DNA of 64,000 nt from Anodontia alba (Eukaryota > Mollusca > Bivalvia > Lucinida > Lucinidae), in contig OZ024833.1 of assembly GCA_964016985.1 (NCBI GenBank), positions 60,711,463 through 60,775,462 of the forward strand, read 5' to 3'. A program made the translations under genes and the position numbers. The notes beneath the pieces are model-generated. The model was not told the origin of the DNA and made no database searches. It was given only the letters and a program-made list of their open reading frames with translations. Each line of letters opens with the position of its first letter. Positions within the stretch are counted from its first letter, which is position 1. Below, one piece after another: positions 55,690 through 64,000 of this stretch.

Positions 55690-55729
55690 TAGGCATGTGA
55701 AAGAATAGCTCCAGATAGGGCGCTTTTTT

Positions 55730-55925
55730 TCTTCCGAAAATTATTGACATTTTTTTTTTTTATTTTCCACAAAAACGAATTTTGTGGTGCTCATTAGAAG
55801 TGTCTCACTGAAGCGCTTCTAATGAATACCCACAAGTTAAAAAAAAGTCCACAACATATGATTTCATGGAGAAATACGAAAAATATTACCCGGACACCCA
55901 CTCTGTAATACTTAAAGCTATGTTT
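55730..55925. mobile_element. MITE family F, with duplicated right arm
   Basis: TTTTGTGGTGCTCATTAGAA and TTCTAATGAATACCCACAAG, then an extra GTCCACAACATATGATTTC arm. It ends about 20 bp before the exon 2 acceptor. Confidence 0.55.
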
Positions 55926-55948
55926 ATATTCCTAAAATTATTTTACAG

Positions 55949-56030
55949 GAAATCGACAGCATGCATTCAATGTATTGATAAGTGATAGACTTAGCTTACA
56001 TCGAGCCATTCCAGATGCAAGACATCGGCT
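55949..56030 (+). CDS. GALNT: GALNT, second coding exon
   Basis: 82 nt between an acceptor (TTATTTTACAG, ending 55948) and a consensus GTAAGT donor at 56031. Exon 1 ends with one base and this exon supplies two (G+GA = Gly), so the frame is continuous. It reads NRQHAFNVLISDRLSLHRAI then PDARHR. The pattern S-D-R-x-S-L-x-R-x-x-P-D-x-R is the segment just upstream of the catalytic domain in animal GalNAc-transferases. It ends in phase 2; the next exon should complete a Leu codon and bring the conserved Cys that begins the catalytic region. No further exon was found to 64000, so the next intron is at least 8 kb. Confidence 0.85.
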
Positions 56031-56079
56031 GTAAGTATCCACATGTATTTCTTAATTTCTGAATTCTGCTTTAAGTTGA

Positions 56080-56250
56080 ATGGAGAGATTCAACTGGCAT
56101 TTTTTACAAGGAACACAACTTTTGTGACTTCCTGTTTGCTTTCCTGCTCACCAGTTTCCTTCTGGAAGTGGATCTAATGTGCAAGAAAAGAATTTGTTCC
56201 CTCTGGGAGCAAATTCTGACCAGTTTTCAGAAGGGTACAAAACCATTTGG
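56080..56250. repeat. dispersed repeat (ACTTCCT...CACCAGTTTCC family)
   Basis: It shares TTGTGACTTCCTGTTTGCTT and GGGAGCAAATTCTGACC with the copies at 290, 15890 and 22770. Confidence 0.45.
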
Positions 56251-56346
56251 ACAGAGTAACCTCTCATGAAAGTGTTCTTCTTTTGGTCTGGGTGTAACAC
56301 AGGTCATGTTAAAATAATGTTCAGATTTTTTCTTTGTGTTTCATTT

Positions 56347-56791
56347 AGGGCTGGCTAATCAGAGCTGAAAAGATAATCGATTATCTGTCCTACCATTGCG
56401 ATCGATATTCGATAAGTAATCACTGAAGATTGGGTCATAATTTTAACTGTCTTTCTGAGCGTGACACATGCCATAATTATGTCAGACAGGCCTGAGCAAA
56501 CAGTGTAGACCCAGTTGAGATGCTGCAAAATGCAGCATCTCATCAGGTTCTACACTGTTTGCCACTCATCCAGCAATTTTTAGACACAACATCAGGTAGT
56601 AAATTGTACTTGTTCAAATTTTACATAAAGTATGGTAAGGAATTGAGGTGTCTGAATGCTATGAGGAAATACGGTAAAGTAACAGACACAGAAATCAAAT
56701 GATCGATTATTAGCAAATCTGTAAAGATAATCATTTTTGTGGAATTCATCGATCAGTTAATCGATTATCCGATTAATTGTGCCAGCCTTAG
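56347..56791. mobile_element. hAT-like MITE with a family E core (inverted copy)
   Basis: Left GGGCTGGCTAATCAGAGCTG and right ATTAATTGTGCCAGCC are the ends seen at 40416 in reverse. The core GTGTAGACCCAGTTGAGATGC/GCATCTCATCAGGTTCTAC is centred near 56528. Confidence 0.6.
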
Positions 56792-56919
56792 TTTCATTTC
56801 ATTATGTAATATAATTATAGTAGCCAAATAGACCAGAATATTTGCATTCAAATGGTGCCATCAAAACTCTTGTCTTAACTCTCTCCCCACCAGTGGCAGC
56901 TTTTATTTCTGCTGATAAT

Positions 56920-57000
56920 CTTTGCAAACAGTTTAGGCCCAGATCAGGCCCGACAAAACGTCGGGTCTGATCTGGATACAAACTGTTTGACACTTTGATG
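56920..57000. mobile_element. short palindromic MITE core
   Basis: GCAAACAGTTTAGGCCCAG and CTGATCTGGATACAAACTG flank a CGACAAAACGTCG loop. Diverged relative of the common core. Confidence 0.5.
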
Positions 57001-57115
57001 GTATTCCTGAAAGATTTTTTTTGAAAAAGTTAATCTTAAAAGAAAATTCATAGACGACAAAAAAAGCATGCAAAATTACCCAGCATGCAAAGAGTTAAAG
57101 AACAAAATGTAAATA

Positions 57116-58530
57116 CAGTTGACTCACGTTATCTCGACCCCTCTTATCTCGATCCTATCTCTTATGTCGAACTGATTTCTAAGTCCCGATTATTTTCCCT
57201 ATGTATTTATTGTATTTGAGCTTCGCTTATGTCGAACTTCTTTTATGTCGACACTTCGGCTATCTCGTCCATCATTTTCAGTCCCTAAATATATTTTTCA
57301 CAGTTTTTACTACCGCGTATCTCGAACTCGGACCATGACGAAGGAAAAAAATGTAAGATGCGACGCCGCCGGTCTCTCAGTTAATGAAAGTCATAATAGG
57401 CCATTGATAAATCAATCAATATTTTAATTTTCCCCTTTGTCCAGGTAATTACAAACAACACAAACAATGTCTAAAATCCGTAATTATGAAATCACGGGCG
57501 TGTCTAGTCGGGTTTGACACGCGGCGCTCAACACCGTCTCGTGTCATTGATTTGTAAGATAAAAAAGCGGCCCAGAATAGTGTTATGGAAGATTAATCAA
57601 CAAAGTTTCTTTAATTTATTGTTTAGATATGCTCTTCATTATTGAGTACTGTCCGTCTGAATGATAAAGCGTCTTCAAGAAAAGTCAGTGCGCGACAGGT
57701 TCCGACTCAGATCAGTCTGTATGGATCAGGCTAGCTAAGTCTGAATCTTCGCTTGTTACTCTTTGGTCAGGCGGTGCTCTTTGGTAAGCCCATATAAGGC
57801 TTATGCGTATAATGGAAAATTCGGGGCGTGCAGGCTGATCCCAGTCTTTGACAGTCGCACAGTCTTCTAATAATGTTGTGCATGGTCTCAAATAGACGAA
57901 TCATACGTGGGTACCGATCTTAACCCTTCCGACCCTGTAGACTGGTACGGATACCCGCACAAATAGTGTAGGTCCAGATGAGACGGTTCATAACGAGCTT
58001 TCTCTGCAGGATCTACAGTTTGCCGCGCTGAGATGGTTCGTTTATGCCAGGGGAGATAATCCAAACAAGCTTACAGCTGCCACTTGACATTGTAAGTGTT
58101 TTATGCAAAAGCGGAAACCAGTCAACTCTTTATCGAGTTGTCTTTGCGAAGGGAGCTAATCCAAACCAGTTCATAACGTATAGCTAACAAAACCTGGAAA
58201 CCAGTAATTTATTTATAGCTCATGGAAATCCAAATTTGCAGGAGTATTAAAAGACAACAAGAGACGTTTGAAATTTATTATTATTAACATTTATTGATGA
58301 TATTATTCCAAGAGAACCATTGCATCTCCTAAAACAAACAGTAACAATGCAAACTGAAGTACGTGTAAATTATTTAAATTGCCATATACATGTGCCTTCT
58401 ATGCACGTTTTGGCGAACAGAGGCGAACAGTCGTCATACCTATGACGTCACAATTTGGTTGTCTCGAACTACTGATAACTCGAACATTTTTATCAGGTCC
58501 CGTGAAGTTCGAGATAACGAGAGTCGACTG
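57116..58530. mobile_element. pogo/Tigger-like non-autonomous DNA transposon
   Basis: It is flanked by TA (57114-57115, 58531-58532). Left CAGTTGACTCACGTTATCTC and right (inverted) CAGTCGACTCTCGTTATCTC differ at few positions. Further inward, the left arm repeats CTTATGTCGAAC and TATCTCGA motifs. There is no transposase frame. Nested inside are a degraded family I MITE (about 57660-57880) and a core-palindrome remnant (about 57930-58030). Confidence 0.65.
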
Positions 58531-58626
58531 TACCTATTTTACTAAATAGCCTTCTCAAGTTCTGAAGTTTCACTTTCTATGCATGTGAAATAATCACAAA
58601 TGATATATAACCCTTAAGGAACTTAC

Positions 58627-58711
58627 TTGACAACTCCTTGGTTGACATATTGTAAAACTCTAAATCAGTACTTGAAGCATCCGGGTGGCCTGCAGTTACA
58701 TTGGAGCACTC
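58627..58711 (-). CDS. weak candidate exon, minus strand
   Basis: 85 nt between an AG (58713-58712, CCAATGTCAG) and a consensus GTAAGT donor (58626-58621), open for 28 codons with a CSNVTAGHPDASSTD stretch. Its phase does not fit directly onto the 22513 exon, and its acceptor tract is poor. It lies in the presumed GALNT intron on the other strand, so it may be chance. Confidence 0.2.
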
Positions 58712-58816
58712 CTGACATTGGATCACAAGGTTTGAATAAAATCTGCTTATGACAGTTCAGTGTTTCATTGCACAGAGCCTTTTATTATTATTACCCTTCA
58801 ACATCTTGACATGACT

Positions 58817-59026
58817 TTAACCCTTGTCCTGCTGAACCCAGGTATGCCCTGCTTTTACAGTGTAGATCCAGATCAGTTTGCTTCTGAAGAAGCCAACTGA
58901 TCTTGATCTGCACTGTTTGTGATTCAGTATTTGAATTTATTTCAACAACCTGGATCAAGTAGTCTGATTGGCTGAAATTTAGAAGTGGGCATGGCATCCT
59001 AATTTATTCAGCATGACAAGGATTAA
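58817..59026. mobile_element. TTAA MITE, family A
   Basis: TTAA at 58817-58820 and 59023-59026. Ends CCCTTGTCCTGCTGAA and TTCAGCATGACAAGG. One arm lacks the GCAAACA segment. Confidence 0.75.
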
Positions 59027-59054
59027 TAATGTTGAAAGAGACCTAAACCACCAA

Positions 59055-59064
59055 ATCATCATCG

Positions 59065-59106
<42 letters not shown>
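59055..59106. repeat. (ATC)n microsatellite
   Basis: About 17 ATC units. The poly-Asp frame on the other strand is an artefact. Confidence 0.95.
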
Positions 59107-59109
<3 letters not shown>

Positions 59110-59135
59110 TCATCAGCAGTGAAATGAAATGCTTT

Positions 59136-61012
59136 TTTTAGCTCACCTGAGCTCTGCTCAGGATGAGCTATTGTGATCACTTTTCGTCCGTCGTCCGTCC
59201 GTCCGTCCGTGCGTCCGTCCGTCCGTCCGTCCGTCCGTCCGTTAACATTTTCAAACGACTTCTCCTCTGAAGCCGCTGAGCCAATTTTGCTCAAATTTCA
59301 TATGGAGCCTCCTTAGGGTGGGGGAACGAAAGATTGCTAAAATGGTCGCGGTCCGTCGACTAAGATGGCCGCCATGCCCATATATGGTAAAAACCTTTAA
59401 AAATCTTCTTCTCCATAACCGAGGATGCCTTGGGGCTGAATCTTTGCATGAATCATCGGGGACGGGAGGTCAACCAAAGTTGCTAAAAGAATTGTCGTAC
59501 GTTGACGTTTGACCTTTTTACGGCAAGGTCAAGTTCGCTTCCCTATGCATTTATATGAGCTCTATACATTTGAATGGGAAAATTGTTAAGAGTTTCAAAC
59601 GACTTCTCCTCAGAAGCCTCTGAGCTAATTTTGTTCAAATTTCATATGGAGCCACCTTAGGGTGGGGAAACAAAAGATTGCTAAAATTGTTGCGGTCCGT
59701 TGACCAAGATGGCCGCCATGCCCATATATGGTAAAAACCTTTAAAAATCTTCTTCTCCATAACCGAGGATGCCTTGAGGCTGAATCTTTGCACGAATCAT
59801 CGGGGACAAGAGGTCAACCAAAGTTGCTAAAAGAATTATCGTACGTTGACGTTTGACCTTTTTACGGCAAGGTCAAGTTCGCTTCCCTATGCATTTGTAT
59901 GAGCTCTATACATTTGAATGGGAAAATTGTTAAGAGTTTCAAACGACTTCTCCTCTGAAGCCTCTGAGCTAATTTTGTTCAAATTTCATATGGAGCCACC
60001 TTAGGGTGGGGAAACAAAAGATTGCTAAAATTGTCATGGTCAGTTGACCAAGATGGCTGCCATGTCCATATATGGTAAAAACCTTTAAAAATCTTCTTCT
60101 CCATAACCGAGGATGCCTTGGGGCTGAATCTTTACATGAATCATCGGGGACGAGAGGTCAACCAAAGGTGCTAAAAGAATTGTCGTACGTTGACGTTTGA
60201 CCTTTTTACGGCAAGGTCAAGTTCGCTTCCCTATGCATTTGTATGAGCTCTATACATTTGAATGGGAAAATTGTTAAGAGTTTCAAACGACTTATCCTCT
60301 GAAGCCTCTGAGCTAATTTTGTTCAAATTTCATATGGAGCCACCTTAGTGTGGGGAAACAAAAGATTGCTAAAATTGTCGCGGTCCGTTGACCAAGATGG
60401 CCGCCATGCCCATATATGGTAAAAACCTTTAAAAATCTTCTTCTCCAGAACCGAGAATGCCTTGGGGCTGAATCTTTGCACAAAGCATCGGGAAGGAGAG
60501 GTCTACCAAAGTTGCCAAAAGAATTGTTGTACGTTGACATTTGACCTTTTTACGGCAGGATCAAGTTTGCTTCCCTATGCATTTGTATGAGCCCCATACG
60601 TTTGAATAGGAAAATTGTTGAGAATTTTAAATTTCTTCTTCTCTGAAGCCACTGAGCCAAATTTGCTCAAATTTCATATTGTGCCTTCTTAAGTCAGGGG
60701 AACGAAAGATTGCTGAAATGGTCGCGGTAGGTCGACCAAGATGGCCACCATGCCCATATATGGTAAGACCCTTTAAAAATCTTCTTCTTCAGAACTGAGG
60801 ATGCCTTGGGGCTAAATCTGTGCACAAATCATCAGGGACAGGAGATCTACCAAAATTGCTGAAAGATTATCGTACGTTGACATTTGACCTTTTTACGGCA
60901 AGGTCAAGTTTGCTTCCCTATGCATTTGTATGAGCACCATAACATTTATATGGGAAAATTGTTGAGAATTTGACGACTTCTCTGAAGCCACTGAGCCAAA
61001 TTTGCTCAGATT
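59136..61012 (+). mobile_element. composite element with 344-bp tandem array
   Basis: It starts TTTTAGCTCACCTGAGCTCT, continues with TGAGCTATTGTGATC and a (GTCC)n run (59185-59241), and then passes into the array. It abuts the next AGCTCACCTGAG element at 61013. No coding capacity. Confidence 0.65.
59242..61012. repeat. 344-bp tandem repeat, five full units plus a partial
   Basis: Unit starts lie at 59242, 59584, 59929, 60273, 60617 and 60961. Shared blocks: TTTCAAACGACTTCTCCTCT, AAGATGGCCGCCATG, CCCATATATGGTAAAAACC, GTACGTTGACGTTTGACC. The spacing is strikingly constant (342-345 bp). Confidence 0.95.
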
Positions 61013-62072
61013 TTTAGCTCACCTGAGCATGAAGTGCACATGGTGAGCTATTGTGGTCAGTCAATGTCCGTCGTCCATCATGGGTCATGCGGCGTGAACA
61101 ATTGCTTTAAAGGCCTACTCTTCCTACACCCCAGGGCCAATTGACTCGATACTTGGTAGGAAGCATCAGGGTGAAATGTAGATAAAAAAATAGCTAAAAT
61201 CGTTCCGATCGGAAATCCAAGATGGCCGCCATGGCCACCATCTTGAAAATCTTTTTCGCTTCTTCTCCTGAACCGAAAGGCCAATTGACTCCAAACTTGC
61301 TAGGAAGCATCAGGGTGACTTGTAGATCAAATATAGCTAAAATCATGTTGGTCCAAATTCCAAGATGGCCAACATGGCAGCCATCTTGAAAATCTATTTT
61401 TCGCTTCTACTCCGAAACCCAAAAGCCAGTTGACTCCAAACTGGTTCGGAAGCATTGGGGTGACTTATAAATCAAAAATAGCTAAAATTGTGCTGATTAG
61501 AAATCCAAGATGGCCACCATGGCAGCCATCTTGAAAAGCTATTTTTCGCTTCTTCTCCTGAACCGAAAGGCCAATTGACTCCAAACTTGCTAGGAAGCAT
61601 CGGGATGACTTGTACATAAAAAATAGCTCAAATCGTGCCAATTGGAAATCCAAGATGGCCTCCATGACAGCCATCTTGAAAGTCTATTTTTCGCTTCTTC
61701 TCTTAAAACTAAAAGTCAATTGACTTGAAACTTTGTAGGAAGCATCAGGGTGACTTGTAGATCAGAAAATAGCTATAATCATTCCGATCGGAAATCCAAG
61801 ATGGCAGCCATCTTGAAAATCTATTTTTTGCTTCTTCTACTGCACCGAAATGCCAGTTGACTCAAAAGTTGGTAGGAGGCATTGGGGGTGACTTATTTTA
61901 CTTGTAACGTTTTGAAAATTTCAGCATTTTAACCTTGTAAGCAAGATATTTCAAAAACTGTTTAAGCCTTTGCCTTGTCATAAGAGTATTGGAAAAATGT
62001 TGCATGCCATCTGCATATCTGCAGTGGCGGTTTCACTCAGGTGAGCGAGTTGTGGCCCATGGGCCTCTTGTT
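61013..62072 (+). mobile_element. composite AAGATGGCC-array element, complete short copy
   Basis: Left TTTAGCTCACCTGAGCATGA, then GTGGTCAGTCAATGTCCGTC. About five array units follow (61130-61900). The right part carries CATCTGCATATCTGCAGTGG and ends ACTCAGGTGAGCGAG, GGCCCATGGGCCTCTTGT. It serves as the reference for the copies at 11257 and 47280. Confidence 0.75.
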
Positions 62073-62119
62073 TCTTTATTACCAAGCATGATGGATTGAA
62101 ATATTATTAATATGTTCAA

Positions 62120-62412
62120 GCCAGCCTCAGTGGCTCAGTGGGATGTGTTTCCGACTTGCAATCAGGAGGTCCGATCACGGGATCCATCCCTGCTAGGTCC
62201 AGCGACATTCTTTCATGGTGATTGATCATGAAATATTTGCAGCCGTCATTCTCTCCCTTCTGCTGATTCAGGAACAACAGTTGTCAGTTTCTAGAGAAAA
62301 AATGTGCACAAGTACTGGTTAACCGCTAAGAGGACTAAGCCTGCCCCAGGAAAAATTGTGGTTAGGTAAACTGACCAGCTCAACATGGCCTTAATAATGT
62401 TGACTGGGCTGT
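62120..62412 (+). mobile_element. tRNA-derived SINE, tail split by a MITE
   Basis: GCCAGCCTCAGTGGCTCAG head; B box degraded. The tail stops at TTGACTGGGCTG, and its expected remainder (AAACGCCAAACCAACC) resumes at about 62652 after the TTAA MITE. Confidence 0.75.
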
Positions 62413-62651
62413 TGACCCTTAAAATGCCAAGAAAATGTGCATCTGAAAATGTCTGTTATGTTGTCTGCTGAATATTCTTGCAAACTTTTCAAACCTATTT
62501 TTGCATACAGGCAAACAGTGTGGGCCCTGATCAGACTGCTCCTAGGAGCAGTCTGATCTGAGTCCACACTGTTTGCAAAATTGACTTTAAAAAATCACAA
62601 GCAGATGACAAAGGGGACGACAATTGTTGTGATTGGCAGTTTAAGGGTTAA
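62413..62651. mobile_element. TTAA MITE, family B, inside a SINE tail
   Basis: Left TTGACCCTTAAAATGCC and right CAGTTTAAGGGTTAA. The core GGCAAACAGTGTGGGCCC/AGTCCACACTGTTTGC encloses a perfect GCTCCTAGGAGC centre. Confidence 0.75.
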
Positions 62652-62819
62652 ACGCCAAACCAACCAAAATCTGATGGTACAAAACAAGGAGAGTGATAAT
62701 TAATCTCCCACTAAACAGACTCCATCCCTGCTCCTCTTATTGAGCCATGTAATTGTGCAAAATTATAGTTTTACATTTCTGTGAAATTCTGTTGCTCATG
62801 GATTTCTATAGATGAAAGA

Positions 62820-62965
62820 TTTTAACCATTTGCATTCTCTTGGCAAAGTCAGCAGATGGCAGATTGATAATAGTTCCCTTATTTTTTTCTGAGAAAATAA
62901 GGTTCAACATTTCATGCATATTGCCTCAGGAGAAAATTGCATGAACTGTCGAACCTTATATTATG
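62820..62965. mobile_element. family C MITE, degraded
   Basis: TTTTAACCATTTGCATTCTC start, arms TTTCTGAGAAAATAAGG and CGAACCTTATATTATGGG, with a short right end. Confidence 0.5.
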
Positions 62966-62978
62966 GGAAACCTTATAT

Positions 62979-63483
62979 TATTCCCTGCTAATAAATTAAG
63001 ATGTCATTCACGCTTCTAAGTTTCAACCAGTCGGATTACTTAATTACTACTGGTTGTTGATACAAATTATTACTTAATGACAAACAGTGCACATCCAGAT
63101 CGGTTGGCTTCTGCAGATCTACACTGTTTGCAGCGGCCTTGGTGGCTCAGTTGGATGCACGTCTGACTGGTGATAGGAGGTTGCGGGTTTGATCTACACC
63201 AGGTCAACAACTTTCTGTCCTGGAGATTGATCATGAAATATTTTCTATGGGCATTCTCTCCCTTCCCACTGATTCAAGAAGGGCAGTTGTCAGTTTCTGG
63301 TGAAAGAATGTGCACAATACTGGTTAACCACTTAGAGGACTAAGCCTGCCCATTCAAAGTGTGGTTAGGTAAATTCACTGCACTCGTCATGACCCCATTG
63401 GATTGACTGGGCCATAAAACCTTAGCACAAAAAACACAGTTTGCAAAGGCAGGGCATATTTGGGTTCCGCAGGACCGGGTTAA
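62979..63483. mobile_element. TTAA MITE, family A, split by a SINE
   Basis: Left ATTCCCTGCTAATAAATT is decayed. Right GGTTCCGCAGGACCGGGTTAA. The SINE 63132-63433 sits in the right arm. Confidence 0.65.
63132..63433 (+). mobile_element. full-length tRNA-derived SINE
   Basis: CGGCCTTGGTGGCTCAGTTGG head, B box GGGTTTGATCTACACC degraded, tail CTTAGCACAAAAAA. The target duplication is ACACTGTTTGC (63121-63131) / ACACAGTTTGC (63434-63444). Confidence 0.85.
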
Positions 63484-63725
63484 CCCTTAAAACGCCAAGA
63501 AAACCCGCACCTGAAAATGTTATCTGTTTATGTCTTCTGCTGAATATTCTTGCAACCTATTTTTAAACCTATTTTTACAAACAGGGAAACAGTGTGGACC
63601 CAGATCAGACTGCTCCTAGAGGAGCAGTCTGGTCTGGGTCCACACTGTTTGCAAAATGACTTTTAAAATCACAAGCAGATGACGAGGCAGACGACAATTG
63701 TTGTGACTGGCAGTTTAAGGGTTAA
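63480..63725. mobile_element. TTAA MITE, family B
   Basis: TTAA 63480-63483 is shared with the element to the left, and 63722-63725 with the element to the right. The core GTGTGGACCCAGATCAGACTG has a TCCTAGAGGA centre. Confidence 0.8.
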
Positions 63726-63896
63726 TGCTTAGCTTTCTGGGTTAAATTTTCAGCAGATGATATATTGAAATGTTTTTCATATTTTGACATTTCGTACAAA
63801 TTGTTAACAGTGCCAAATCCTGTTTTCTGGGAAAAATACGAAAAATGTCATCAATTTGCGGCCTGCTGAATTAGCCCAGAGAGTGGTAATGGTTAA
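63722..63896. mobile_element. TTAA MITE, family C
   Basis: TTAATGCTTAGCTTTCTGGG start and GAGTGGTAATGGTTAA end. The left arm is shortened. Confidence 0.65.
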
Positions 63897-64000
63897 GTTA
63901 CATCTGTTGTTAACTAGGTCTTGTTTTTTTTTTATATAGCATGCAACAGAGTAATTAGAATGCATTACACACAAAGGCTTTGTAGGCTAAAGAAAAAATA

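Noticed and set aside
59043..59294. Poly-Asp protein
   Set aside because: Translation of the (ATC)n and (GTCC)n microsatellites.

Overview
The window looks like animal nuclear DNA, most likely from a bivalve or other lophotrochozoan. It is A+T-rich and very gene-poor. It carries spliced exons, tRNA-derived SINEs with A and B boxes, non-LTR reverse transcriptase remnants, a Ty3/gypsy-class LTR retrotransposon, and dozens of small palindromic MITE-like elements with TTAA or TA target sites. I cannot fix the species. There is no operon structure, no CRISPR array, no rRNA and no convincing free-standing tRNA gene.

Layout. 1-10.5 kb: SINEs, nested MITEs, and a composite element whose interior is a tandem minisatellite (6.77-9.03 kb). 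10.5-22.6 kb: three minus-strand candidate exons with canonical splice sites and mutually compatible phases (22513-22396, 20208-19166, 10697-10541). They encode an unrecognised hydrophilic protein rich in His, Asn, Ser and Lys, with imperfect internal repeats. A second composite array (11.26-13.81 kb) lies between the last two exons. 22.6-36 kb: more MITEs, a retroposon with a 13-bp target duplication (25458-26057), two decayed LINE reverse transcriptases on the minus strand (27.26-28.30 and 30.13-31.44 kb), and a minisatellite rich in CACGTG (34.9-35.5 kb). 36-45 kb: mostly unrecognised DNA with dispersed MITEs.

45-56 kb: the first two coding exons of a plus-strand polypeptide GalNAc-transferase (GALNT) gene, at 45017-45359 and 55949-56030, separated by a 10.6-kb intron. 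Antisense inside that intron sits the main object of the window, a complete 6.3-kb LTR retrotransposon (48123-54421). It has 593-bp LTRs differing at one base, a 4-bp target duplication, a tRNA-Pro-type primer site, a polypurine tract and one uninterrupted 1581-residue gag-pol frame. Its pol order is protease, integrase, reverse transcriptase, RNase H, with integrase before RT. With the Gmr1-type GPY motif and a SCAN-like Gag segment, this marks it as a Gmr1-like Ty3/gypsy element that inserted recently and may be active. It landed in a member of the repeat family carrying the AAGATGGCC motif.

56-64 kb: a hAT-like MITE, a pogo/Tigger-like non-autonomous transposon, two composite tandem-array elements (one repeating a perfect CArG box), and a train of three abutting TTAA elements. 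A recurring theme is modularity: MITEs with different ends and target sites share the same central GTGTAGACC-type palindrome.
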